In this document: piece after piece, positions 8,945 through 15,253 of the stretch
How positions within the stretch are numbered: position 1 is the stretch's first letter
How the letters are laid out: every line of letters begins with the position of its first letter
Origin: CALOAD01 sp942491415
GTDB lineage: Bacteria; Cyanobacteriota; Vampirovibrionia; Gastranaerophilales; CALOAD01
DNA length: 64,000 nt
Assembly: GCA_942491415.1 (NCBI GenBank)
Contig: CALOAD010000020.1
Coordinates: 186,001 to 250,000 of the forward strand
Direction of reading: 5' to 3'
Program-made: the position numbers and the translations under genes
Notes under the pieces: generated by a model
Seen by the model: only the letters and a program-made list of their open reading frames with translations
What the model was told of the DNA's origin: nothing
Databases searched by the model: none

Positions 8945-9037
8945 GCAAAAAATTGATAATATAATCAATATAGCTCAGGAAATAGCAGGAGAAGAAAACT
9001 GTAATATCAAGCAAATCATGCAACAATTTGCATAAAA
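8945..9037 (+). repeat. duplicated 3' end of korB
   Basis: 93 bases match 7896-7988 with three substitutions, in the same orientation and exactly 1049 bases apart. The copy includes the last 29 codons and the TAA of korB, but has no start and no open upstream frame, so it is non-coding debris or a target-site relic. The match ends at the edge of the dispersed repeat that starts near 9041. Confidence 0.9.
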
Positions 9038-9040
9038 AGT

Positions 9041-9345
9041 TTTAGAGAAAAATTTTCTACTTGATTAAATCTAAAAAAATATAAAAAGGAAGGTTCGGAA
9101 ACGTAGTTTCTGATGTTTAAGAGCCAAAGGCGAAGCGTTTTTTTTCTTTCTTTTGGTTTCGTTTTCTTTCTTTTTAATCGCAAAAAAAGAAAGAAAATGA
9201 ACAAAATACAAGAATATAATACTTTCCACGGGCTTAAGGTCTTATGATCTTTCACTTTCAGTGGGAGGTACTTTTTTTAAAAAAAGTACCCCAAAAACCC
9301 GCCTCCGTAAAACTTTTCCATTTTACTAAACTTCGTTAAGTTCAA
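9041..9345 (-). repeat. dispersed repeat element, copy A (truncated)
   Basis: Positions 9041-9183 match the reverse complement of 12761-12908 closely (for example AAGGAAGGTTCGGAAACG and GAGCCAAAGGCGAAGCGTTT). Further on, a perfect palindrome at 9267-9290 (arms GGTACTTTTTTT and AAAAAAAGTACC) corresponds to the A/T hairpins of copies B and C. Reading frames across it are repeat-derived and not believed to be genes. No gene is seen between 8774 and 9402. Confidence 0.75.
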
Positions 9346-9402
9346 AATAAATAAATTCCGTATTATAGTAACACTACTGTCCAAAATAATTTTAAAAGCC
9401 AA

Positions 9403-9924
9403 CTAAGGCAAAAGAGCTGATTCAAGGATTTTCAAACTGTATTTATCCGCCAACACCCAGCTGATAATTTCATTTTGAGGAACTTCAAAAGCTTCCGAGA
9501 TTCGCTCTAAAACAGATTTTGATATCCCTATTTTCCCTACAATCATACGATTTAAACCGCTTTGGCTGTATTTGATTTGTTTTGACAAGTCTGTTCTCGA
9601 CATATCTTTTTCATCGAGAATAGCGTCTACTTTCAAAGTAAGAATTAATTGTTTTCTTTTTACTTTGGTTTCCTGTTTTACCTTTATAGCAAGGTTAATG
9701 ACTTCCTTGGTGTATTTGTCTGCGATAATCCAGCTGTCAAATTCTTCTTGGGATATTTCGAGAATTGGCAAAAGTTTTTTAATAAGTTTTTCAGGGAAAG
9801 GCTTTTTTCCTTTAAACATATTGTTTAAGTAGCTAACGTCATAATCTACCATTTTGGATAATTCGTAATAAGATAAATTTTTAGACTTTAAAATAATATC
9901 TGTTTTTGATCTTGTTATTTGCAT
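9403..9924 (-). CDS. double helix-turn-helix (XRE/Cro-like) regulator
   Basis: 173 residues built of two tandem copies of one unit: residues 9-80 and 100-171. Each has a Cro/XRE-like helix-turn-helix (ELSKMVDYDVSYLNNMFKG; DLSKQIKYSQSGLNRMIVG) followed by a shared tail, SWIIADKYT (64-72) and SWVLADKYS (155-163). Two DNA-binding domains in one chain suggest binding to a tandem or pseudo-palindromic operator as a pseudo-dimer. It is divergent from a strong promoter and a 41-residue ORF, the usual geometry of a repressor controlling itself and a neighbour. SD-like AAGGGA precedes the ATG. Its target is inferred, not shown. Confidence 0.8.
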   Translation of the reverse strand: MQITRSKTDIILKSKNLSYYELSKMVDYDVSYLNNMFKGKKPFPEKLIKKLLPILEISQEEFDSWIIADKYTKEVINLAIKVKQETKVKRKQLILTLKVDAILDEKDMSRTDLSKQIKYSQSGLNRMIVGKIGISKSVLERISEAFEVPQNEIISWVLADKYSLKILESALLP

Positions 9925-9970
9925 TGAATCCCTTTGAAATAAATAAATTTTTATTTGAGCTATATTTTGC

Positions 9971-9999
9971 TTGACATTCTATTTTTTATCGTTTATATT
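9971..9999 (+). promoter_or_regulatory. sigma-70 promoter TTGACA-17-TATATT
   Basis: A consensus -35 TTGACA (9971-9976) is separated by 17 bases from TATATT (9994-9999). It points toward the 41-residue ORF at 10120, leaving a leader of about 115 bases, and lies 46 bases from the start of the divergent double-HTH gene. Confidence 0.7.
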
Positions 10000-10049
10000 A
10001 ATAATGAACAGAAATGTTTTCTTAGTTTTTTTACAAAAGAAAAACACTA

Positions 10050-10067
10050 CCCTAACGTTAATTAGGG
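10050..10067. promoter_or_regulatory. inverted repeat CCCTAA-N6-TTAGGG, possible operator
   Basis: The arms are 6 bases with spacer CGTTAA, located about 45 bases downstream of the predicted transcription start. It could be a binding site for the divergent double-HTH protein, or an RNA hairpin in the leader. Confidence 0.35.
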
Positions 10068-10119
10068 CGATTTCTCTATACAATTTTATTTATGATACCA
10101 CGAAAGGAAGATTTTAATT

Positions 10120-10245
10120 ATGCAAAACGACATTAACATCATTCAATCTATATGCTCTGACCTGAAAGCTTCTATCGATGATTTGATTTACCACATTATA
10201 ACTATGAAAAAGGAAATTGAGTCGATAAAAGAAAAAATCAAATAG
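10120..10245 (+). CDS. small ORF, 41 residues, helical
   Basis: ATG-to-TAG frame with a good Shine-Dalgarno sequence (AAAGGAAG, 10103-10110) and a consensus promoter upstream. The product starts MQNDINIIQSICSDLKASID and ends in a lysine/glutamate-rich amphipathic helix (MKKEIESIKEKIK). No cysteine pair, signal peptide or membrane segment. It has the position of a Cro-like or antitoxin-like partner of the double-HTH gene, but no family is recognised. Codon pattern and initiation signals support it being real. Confidence 0.55.
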   Translation: MQNDINIIQSICSDLKASIDDLIYHIITMKKEIESIKEKIK

Positions 10246-10249
10246 AGGT

Positions 10250-10398
10250 GTCATCCTGAATTTATTCCAGCCGTAAACGAACATGTGAGTTTTACGGATA
10301 TGTACCTACTGGGTATTTCAGGATCTAATACTCTTGAGATTATTGACTATAAGCGAACATTGGTAAGATTCCGTGTCGTAGCACGGAATGACAAATAA
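10250..10398. repeat. dispersed palindromic repeat (copy 2)
   Basis: It contains GTCATCCTGAATTT with a downstream partner ATTTCAGGAT, and ATTCCGTG-tcgtag-CACGGAAT, both able to form hairpins. Related sequence occurs near 8915 and 58300. No coding potential. Confidence 0.5.
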
Positions 10399-10452
10399 AG
10401 AAATTAAATAACCAAAATAGCTAACTATAGGCTATTTTTCAAGTTATCAAAA

Positions 10453-10556
10453 TCTTTATGGATTCAAAAAGGCGAAGCCTTTTTATTATACTTTGGGTGG
10501 TTTGGGGTGGGGATTTTGATGACTTGGTTAAAAAATCAACTAACATCTTAAGTTAA
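10453..10556 (+). repeat. dispersed intergenic repeat, member 1 of 2
   Basis: CTTTATGGATT...AAAAGGCGAA.CCTTTTT...TTGGGTGG...GGGGATTTTGA recurs at 26500-26597 in the same orientation. The embedded AAAAAGGC-GAA-GCCTTTTT is a good hairpin followed by T and could terminate transcription. Confidence 0.6.
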
Positions 10557-10578
10557 ATAACCCAAAACTTTTTTCTTT

Positions 10579-10617
10579 GCCCTGATCAAACGCTAATTTC
10601 ACACCAGGGCTTTTTTT
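10579..10617 (+). terminator. Rho-independent terminator
   Basis: The stem GCCCTG/CAGGGC encloses a loop of about 20 bases and is followed by TTTTTTT. It ends any transcript from the promoter at 9971 and separates it from the TPPK cluster. Confidence 0.6.
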
Positions 10618-10720
10618 ATTTAAAATACTTAGATTGGGTCAATTTTATCCAACGCAGTGTTAATGTTAATAAAAATATATAAAATCTTTTAATATAAATT
10701 TTACATGTCTATAATTAAAT

Positions 10721-10750
10721 TTGTTGTAGTTGTAAATATTTAGGTATAAT
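10721..10750 (+). promoter_or_regulatory. candidate promoter for the TPPK cluster
   Basis: TTGTTG and TATAAT are 18 bases apart. TATAAT ends only two bases before the TTG at 10753, so transcription would begin inside or next to the start codon; the transcript would be leaderless or the start is misjudged. Confidence 0.35.
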
Positions 10751-10752
10751 CA

Positions 10753-11274
10753 TTGGAATCTAAAGAATACAAAGAATTTTTAAAAAAATTATATGAAAGC
10801 AATCAGTTTTTTATCGATAAAGCAGTATTTACATTTTCTTCTGCTGCTATTCCGGCTCTTATAACCTTTTCTGAAAAATTAAATTTGTTTGATAATAGAG
10901 TTTACTGGCTTTATTTTTTAAGCTTGGGGCTATTTATATTAGTAGTATGGTTGCAAATAACAGCTTGTAAAATAGCTAAAGAAGGTTGTAACCTTGGGTT
11001 AGATAGTAAAAATGAAGAAGCAAATAAACTTTTTGAAAAAGCTGATAAGATAGATAATTGGTTAAGAAGATTATTTATAATTGCAATAATCATTACTGTT
11101 GTTACAGTTGGAATTGATGTTAATTTTAAAAAGGAAAAATATATGAAAAATAACAAACCCTTTGAAGAAGTTCAAAACTCACTTACACCACCTAAAGCAA
11201 TTCGTGAAAATACAACAACAAATATTAAAAAAGAAGTAAAAGCAGAGCCAAAGAAAGGTTCTAAAAATGACTAA
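10753..11274 (+). CDS. unknown membrane protein with C-terminal TPPK motif
   Basis: 173 residues. Hydrophobic segments lie at about 24-39, 50-71 (WLYFLSLGLFILVVWLQITA) and 107-123 (LFIIAIIITVVTVG). A charged stretch joins the last two, and a hydrophilic tail follows from 124 with SLTPPKAIRE at 143-152 and a lysine-rich end. TTG is the only start candidate: in-frame stops lie directly upstream and there is no other early Met. No clear Shine-Dalgarno sequence is seen. The tail motif recurs in the two small ORFs that follow, so the three genes form a unit. No family is recognised. A two-to-three-TM protein with small partners could be a membrane effector, but that is speculation. Confidence 0.65.
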   Translation: MESKEYKEFLKKLYESNQFFIDKAVFTFSSAAIPALITFSEKLNLFDNRVYWLYFLSLGLFILVVWLQITACKIAKEGCNLGLDSKNEEANKLFEKADKIDNWLRRLFIIAIIITVVTVGIDVNFKKEKYMKNNKPFEEVQNSLTPPKAIRENTTTNIKKEVKAEPKKGSKND

Positions 11275-11368
11275 TAAAAAAAATGATCCAACTAAAAATG
11301 TTAAAGGTGCGGGCACTCCTCCTAAAACAGCAAGACCCAAACCAAATTCAAACAAAGGCAAAAAGTAA
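11267..11368 (+). CDS. 33-residue protein with TPPKTARP motif
   Basis: Small ORF overlapping the end of the membrane-protein gene by 8 bases (AAATGACTAA), with GAAAGG upstream of its ATG. The product is Lys/Asn/Pro-rich and contains GAGTPPKTARPKPN (14-27), ending GKK. It has no hydrophobic segment and is probably intrinsically disordered. The shared motif with both neighbours, and the tight packing, argue that it is translated. Function unknown. Confidence 0.55.
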   Translation: MTNKKNDPTKNVKGAGTPPKTARPKPNSNKGKK

Positions 11369-11378
11369 AGGAGCAAAA

Positions 11379-11522
11379 ATGACAAACAATAGTAACGATA
11401 AATCAAATCAATCTCAAAATATATCTAGACCATTTTCTGGTGGTTATGAGAAAAGGTCTTTTACGCCACCAAAATCTGTACGTCCAAATCCTAATCAAGG
11501 AAATGGTCAACAAGGAAAGTAG
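11379..11522 (+). CDS. 47-residue protein with TPPKSVRP motif
   Basis: The ATG at 11379 has an excellent Shine-Dalgarno sequence (AAAGGAG, 11367-11373) and starts 11 bases after the previous stop. The longer frame from 11283 would run through the preceding small gene and is rejected. The product is Asn/Gln/Ser-rich with GGYEKRSFTPPKSVRPNP in the second half and a GK end. It aligns with the preceding 33-residue protein over TPPKxxRPxPN. Function unknown; last gene of the TPPK cluster. Confidence 0.6.
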   Translation: MTNNSNDKSNQSQNISRPFSGGYEKRSFTPPKSVRPNPNQGNGQQGK

Positions 11523-11529
11523 ATTTCTA

Positions 11530-11538
11530 TGTTATAAT
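11530..11538 (+). promoter_or_regulatory. extended -10 promoter TGTTATAAT
   Basis: The TGnTATAAT motif lies 30 bases before the ORF6N-gene ATG, and no good -35 is needed for this class. It gives the ORF6N gene its own promoter downstream of the TPPK cluster. Confidence 0.5.
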
Positions 11539-11567
11539 CAGCACGTAGAATACTGGAATGCACTGCA

Positions 11568-12083
11568 ATGTCTGAATTGATACCTATAGAAGTAATTGAA
11601 AATAGAATTTTAATTATAAGAGGTCAAAAAGTAATGATTGACCGTGACTTAGCTGAGCTTTATCAGGTTGAAACCAGAGTTTTAAATCAAGCAGTAAAAA
11701 GGAATTTTAAAAGGTTTCCTGCTGAATTCATGTTCAAACTCAATGATAATGAGAAAAAAGAACTGGTCACAAATTGTGATAGGTTTAAAACACTTATCCA
11801 CTCTACATCTAATCCCTATACTTTTACAGAGCATGGTGTGGTTATGTTAGCTAGTGTACTAAATAGTGATATTGCTATAGCAGTTAATGTCCAAATTGTT
11901 AAAGCTTTTGTACAACTTCGAGAAATGGTCTTGGCTAATAAAGATTTAGCAAAACGTTTCGATGAAATGGAGCGTCATTTTATTCAATATGCAAACGAAA
12001 ACAATGTTCAAATCGAAGAAATTTATAAGCAATTGGATTACTTAAAAGATATAACAAAACCTGGAAAAGTAGGGTTTCGTTAG
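11568..12083 (+). CDS. ORF6N-domain DNA-binding protein
   Basis: 171 residues. The N-terminal ~90 residues match the ORF6N domain of phage and mobile-element proteins: IENRILIIRGQKVMIDRDLA, LYQVETRVLNQAVKRN, RFPAEFMFKL, FTEHGVVMLASVL. A helical C-terminal part follows (VKAFVQLREMVLANKDLAKR; coiled-coil-like EMERHF...QIEEIYKQL). Such proteins are frequent, often multi-copy, in mobile regions of gut bacteria; a regulatory role is inferred. The family fits the accessory character of the island. The ATG at 11568 has only a weak Shine-Dalgarno sequence. Confidence 0.85.
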   Translation: MSELIPIEVIENRILIIRGQKVMIDRDLAELYQVETRVLNQAVKRNFKRFPAEFMFKLNDNEKKELVTNCDRFKTLIHSTSNPYTFTEHGVVMLASVLNSDIAIAVNVQIVKAFVQLREMVLANKDLAKRFDEMERHFIQYANENNVQIEEIYKQLDYLKDITKPGKVGFR

Positions 12084-12236
12084 GAGTAAATTTATTTGAG
12101 GAAGAAAATGAAGTATAAGTTTTATAGATTTTTAAACTTCCAGCTACAAATTCTTAAATTTTGTACGAATTTATAGTTAATAATATCATTCAAGTAGGTA
12201 ATTCGATCCAACAATATTAAAACAACGCAAATAAAA

Positions 12237-12310
12237 TACCCACGGAGGGATTCGAACCCCCGACATCGTCCTTAGGAGGGACGCGTTCTATCCTGCTGAA
12301 CTACGTGGGC
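12237..12310 (-). tRNA. tRNA-Arg, anticodon CCU
   Basis: Read on the minus strand, the acceptor arm GCCCACG pairs with CGTGGGT, with discriminator A. The anticodon stem CGTCC/GGACG encloses loop CTCCTAA, giving anticodon CCT for AGG codons. The T arm has the usual GTTCGAAT loop. CCA is not encoded. It lies between the ORF6N gene and repeat copy B; no integrase and no duplicated tRNA 3' end were found nearby. Confidence 0.93.
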
Positions 12311-12392
12311 ATAAAAAACTGTACCTAAATAATAAATAAAGATATAGCTTTTGTCAAAATAAGTTATAACGAGATAAAAAAGTGGTAATGAG

Positions 12393-12993
12393 TAGTGGCT
12401 GATAAAATATTTTATGTAACATCTAGAAAACTTTATTTTATCAATTTAAAATAGACCGTAATTTACTTTTCGTAAGTTTTAAAACAAAGCGTCAAAATAA
12501 AAGGACGCTTACACTGTTTGAGCGTTAGCGAGTTGTGTAAGCATTTTTAGGTGTTATTTTAAAAAATAAGCGGAGTGTATAAAACAAGAAAATAAATTCG
12601 TGTCGAAGTTTTTGTGAAGTTTTTTCTAAAAAAACTTTCCCTCGGAGAGAGTGTCACGTTTAAAACCCGTGGTTATCACTTTAAGTTTTATTCGTTTCTT
12701 TTTATTTTTGAAAATAACCCTAGACGAATTTATGAGTCGTAGGGTTATTTCCCTACTTGGTGCGATCAAAATAAAAAGAAACGAACCAAAGAAAAACAAA
12801 AAAACGCTTCGCCTTTGGCTCTTAGACATCAGAAACTGCGTTTCCGAACCTTCCTTTTTATGATACTTTTTTTAGATTTAATCGAGTAGAAAAATTTTTC
12901 TCGAATATAGTTTTTCGAGTTCTAATTCGTTCATTTAAAACAATTTTATATTTATATAAAATATTTTATCGGAATTAAATCAGCAATAAATAT
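12393..12993 (+). repeat. dispersed repeat element, copy B (full length)
   Basis: Left end TAGTGGCTGATAAAAT (12393-12408); right end at 12952-12993 with ATAAAATATTTTATCGGAAT then TAAATCAGCAATAAAT. Both ends recur in the same orientation at copy C (46631, 47001-47040), but the core is reversed: 12440-12660 matches the reverse complement of 46680-46890. Internal hairpins include the A/T-rich one near 12617-12640 and AACCCTA...TAGGGTT near 12715-12746. 12761-12908 is the inverse of copy A. The frames 12626-12863 are treated as non-coding. Apart from this element and the tRNA, the 12.1-13.0 kb stretch holds no gene. Confidence 0.7.
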
Positions 12994-13010
12994 TTGGGTA
13001 TAATAGTCTA

Positions 13011-13844
13011 TTACTGTAATAACCTCATAGCTTCTTCAAGTAGCTGTTTGTTAGTACTTATAAGCTTATTTGCCAGCTGCATTTGCATTTTTGCTTGTTG
13101 GAAATAGGTAATATTTGTTTTGAAATCGGCATTTGACAGTTCGATTAAACCGCCTCTAATAGTTCCTCTTCCTGCAACAGGTTTGCCTGAAGCTTTTGTT
13201 GCTACATATTGTCCCTGTTTGATTTCTTTTAAACCTTGGGGATTGTTGAAGTTTTTGACGGCAACTTTGTATAAAGGTACTTTAATCTTGCCTTTTTCGG
13301 CTTTTCCATATAAAATACCGTCGCCTTTGAATTCAAAACCTTCGTACTTGCCCAAGTATTTGCCGTTGTTAGGGTCGATCCATAGTTTAATGTTGGTTGT
13401 CGCAATATCACTCGGTCCACCATTTACGGGCGTGCCTGTGTATGGGTCGATTTTTTGAGATTTTGAACCTGCAAGAACTTCACCTTTTTCGTTAAGGATA
13501 TAACCTTGCACCGCTTTTCCGTCGCCTGATTTGTATACACCTTCTTTATCAAAGGTAAATTCACCTAATCTTGTATAGGCAATTTTCCCTTCTTCATCTC
13601 TAACCAAGAAATAACCTTTTCCTTCAAGGTAGATATTCTCGGGAGAAGTGCCCGGAACCGATTTACCCTGACCTGTCTTGGTTTTTAAATCATCGAGGTC
13701 TGTTCCGTCAAGAAAGGTTTTAAAGTTGCACTTTACCTCTCTATAGCCCGGAGTGTAAATGTTTGACATGTTTTTTGTGATTGCGTTAATCCAATCTACA
13801 GTCGATTGTTGAGTGTTTAATGCTGTAATAAAGCTATCTCTCAT
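13011..13844 (-). CDS. flagellar hook/basal-body protein (FlgE/FlgF/FlgG family)
   Basis: 277 residues, secreted by the flagellar export apparatus. The N-terminal coiled-coil region has NAITKNMSNIYTPGYREVK, the family's 'NNxANxxTxGYK' motif, and the middle YFLVRDEEGKIAYTRLGEF is typical of rod and hook proteins. The C-terminus NYFQQ-type region is seen as TYFQQAKMQMQLANKLISTN. It is the last gene of the flagellar operon, directly after fliK, a place often held by the hook gene flgE; it is short for a hook protein and no flgD is present, so the exact member is left open. Confidence 0.8.
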   Translation of the reverse strand: MRDSFITALNTQQSTVDWINAITKNMSNIYTPGYREVKCNFKTFLDGTDLDDLKTKTGQGKSVPGTSPENIYLEGKGYFLVRDEEGKIAYTRLGEFTFDKEGVYKSGDGKAVQGYILNEKGEVLAGSKSQKIDPYTGTPVNGGPSDIATTNIKLWIDPNNGKYLGKYEGFEFKGDGILYGKAEKGKIKVPLYKVAVKNFNNPQGLKEIKQGQYVATKASGKPVAGRGTIRGGLIELSNADFKTNITYFQQAKMQMQLANKLISTNKQLLEEAMRLLQ

Positions 13845-13849
13845 CTTTA

Positions 13850-14653
13850 TCAGCCTCCATTATCATTTTGCTTACTTTGATTTTGTTGGTTTTGATCCTG
13901 TTTGTTTTTTTGTTCTTTATATCCTATATGTTTATAGGGGATTCCTTCTTCATCCAGCTTATTTTTCAGGCTGGAGAGGTTGTTTTTTAAAAGTTGCTCC
14001 ATCGCTGCATCACTTGAGAAAAATTGAGCTGTTATTTTTCCATCGGTGCCGATTTTTAAAATTACCGAAGATTTTCCTTCAAAGTCCAATCTTACAGGTT
14101 TTTGGGTTTTGTAAGCTTGGTCAATCAGGTTGAATAATCCTTTTGAAAAATCTACGCTTTTATAGGAAAAATTTTGACCGTTTGTGTCCTGTATGATGAA
14201 CTGTGAGTCGATGTTTGAGTTGCTAAAATTAGAAATATATAATTGATCTCCGTTAGAAAGCTTTTTAAACAAATCGAGGTCGCTTTTTGAAACTTTGCCA
14301 GCGTCAAATTTAAGAAAATCAAGTGAACTTAGTCTTTCGAATCCGAATAGAAGCTTGAGGTCTTGCATTTGTTTGTTGTTTAGTAGTTGTTCATCAGGCA
14401 AGATTTTATTTTGGATGTTTTGAATCAACCTGGCGTCAATTTCGTTGATAACAGTTTGTTTGAGGTTTTCTTCGATTACTTGTTCAACGATTTCGTTTTG
14501 GTTTTTAGGGCTTTTTTTTATAAACTCTTTAGGTGCTTCAAACTCAATGGATATTTTTTTAAAATCACTATATTTAGGGTTTTTCGGCTGAACCCTTTGT
14601 TCAAACATTTCGTTTGGAAGATTTGATTTTTCGTTTATTTCGTTAATATTCAT
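13850..14653 (-). CDS. fliK: FliK-like hook-length control protein
   Basis: 267 residues. The long, polar N-terminal half is Asn/Gln/Lys-rich. The C-terminal domain VRLDFEGKSSVILKIGTDGK followed by ITAQFFSSDAAMEQLL and LSSLKNKLDEEGIPYKHIGY matches the FliK C-terminal (Flg_hook) pattern that switches export specificity. The tail is Gln/Asn-rich. It overlaps fliJ by 11 bases and precedes the hook-family gene by 5, a usual order. It is shorter than many FliK proteins. Call from domain pattern plus position. Confidence 0.75.
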   Translation of the reverse strand: MNINEINEKSNLPNEMFEQRVQPKNPKYSDFKKISIEFEAPKEFIKKSPKNQNEIVEQVIEENLKQTVINEIDARLIQNIQNKILPDEQLLNNKQMQDLKLLFGFERLSSLDFLKFDAGKVSKSDLDLFKKLSNGDQLYISNFSNSNIDSQFIIQDTNGQNFSYKSVDFSKGLFNLIDQAYKTQKPVRLDFEGKSSVILKIGTDGKITAQFFSSDAAMEQLLKNNLSSLKNKLDEEGIPYKHIGYKEQKNKQDQNQQNQSKQNDNGG

Positions 14654-15122
14654 CCGGGTGTATTCCTAGCTCTTCTGCTTCTTCTATACGTTTTTCGGCT
14701 GTTTTTCTGAAATGTTTTACGCTTGCTACTTCATCGAGTCTTTTCATTTCTATCTTTTTTTCTTCTTCTTTGTAGGCTTCAAGCATTTTTTCTTTGTGTT
14801 TTTCAAGCACTTTTACGTTTTTTTCGAGTTCTTCAAGTTTTTCTTTTTCTTCTTCAAGTTTTTTTATGGCTTCTTGTTTTTCTTCTTCAAGTTTTTCGAT
14901 AGTTTCGTATAAATGTTTCAGGTAAGAGTCATATGATTCCATCATTGTATGATGGGCTGAGTACATATTTTGTCTTAATGTTGCTACAGTTTGTTTTACG
15001 CTATTAATTTCATTTTGGATTCTTATAACTTCTTTTTCTGCTGCTTTTACAACCTCCAGTTGTTCGTCCCTTTTCTGGATTCTGAAAATTAAAACCTTTT
15101 CCAGCCTGTATTTAAAAGCCAT
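14643..15122 (-). CDS. fliJ: FliJ-like flagellar export chaperone
   Basis: About 159 residues from MAFKYRLEKVLIFRIQKRDE, almost wholly coiled coil and rich in Glu/Lys. FliJ begins with such an 'F+aLEkvL..r...e' motif and acts as the central stalk of the FliI ATPase ring. It follows fliI in the operon. The start is placed at the ATG 15122; a TTG four codons upstream (15134) is possible. The complementary strand reads as a Phe-rich frame, which is only a shadow. Confidence 0.8.
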   Translation of the reverse strand: MAFKYRLEKVLIFRIQKRDEQLEVVKAAEKEVIRIQNEINSVKQTVATLRQNMYSAHHTMMESYDSYLKHLYETIEKLEEEKQEAIKKLEEEKEKLEELEKNVKVLEKHKEKMLEAYKEEEKKIEMKRLDEVASVKHFRKTAEKRIEEAEELGIHPDEY

Positions 15123-15253
15123 TTCACATTCCAAATATGTACATAGTTTTATACACTATATATTTTCGTACTATTTGGCATTTTTTAATACGTCTATAAG
15201 TATGATTTTAATTCAATATAATGATTATTTTTTTAATTTCAATTTTTTTAATT

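Noticed and set aside
9016..9255. 79-residue minus-strand ORF
   Set aside because: It spans the duplicated korB tail and repeat copy A, is Lys/Arg/Phe-rich, and has no Shine-Dalgarno sequence.
11283..11522. 79-residue frame as a single gene
   Set aside because: Its first 32 codons run out of frame through the 33-residue TPPK gene; the strong AAAGGAG points to the ATG at 11379.
12237..12310. tRNA-Arg as the attachment site of an integrated element
   Set aside because: No integrase and no second copy of the tRNA 3' end were found on either side within the island.
12626..12863. Overlapping ORFs on both strands (67 and 70 residues) at 12.6-12.9 kb
   Set aside because: They lie wholly inside dispersed repeat copy B; part of the same sequence is read in another context in copy A. 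Low-complexity products and no ribosome binding site.
14712..14912. 66-residue Phe-rich ORF on the plus strand
   Set aside because: It is the antisense shadow of the Glu/Lys-rich coiled coil of fliJ.
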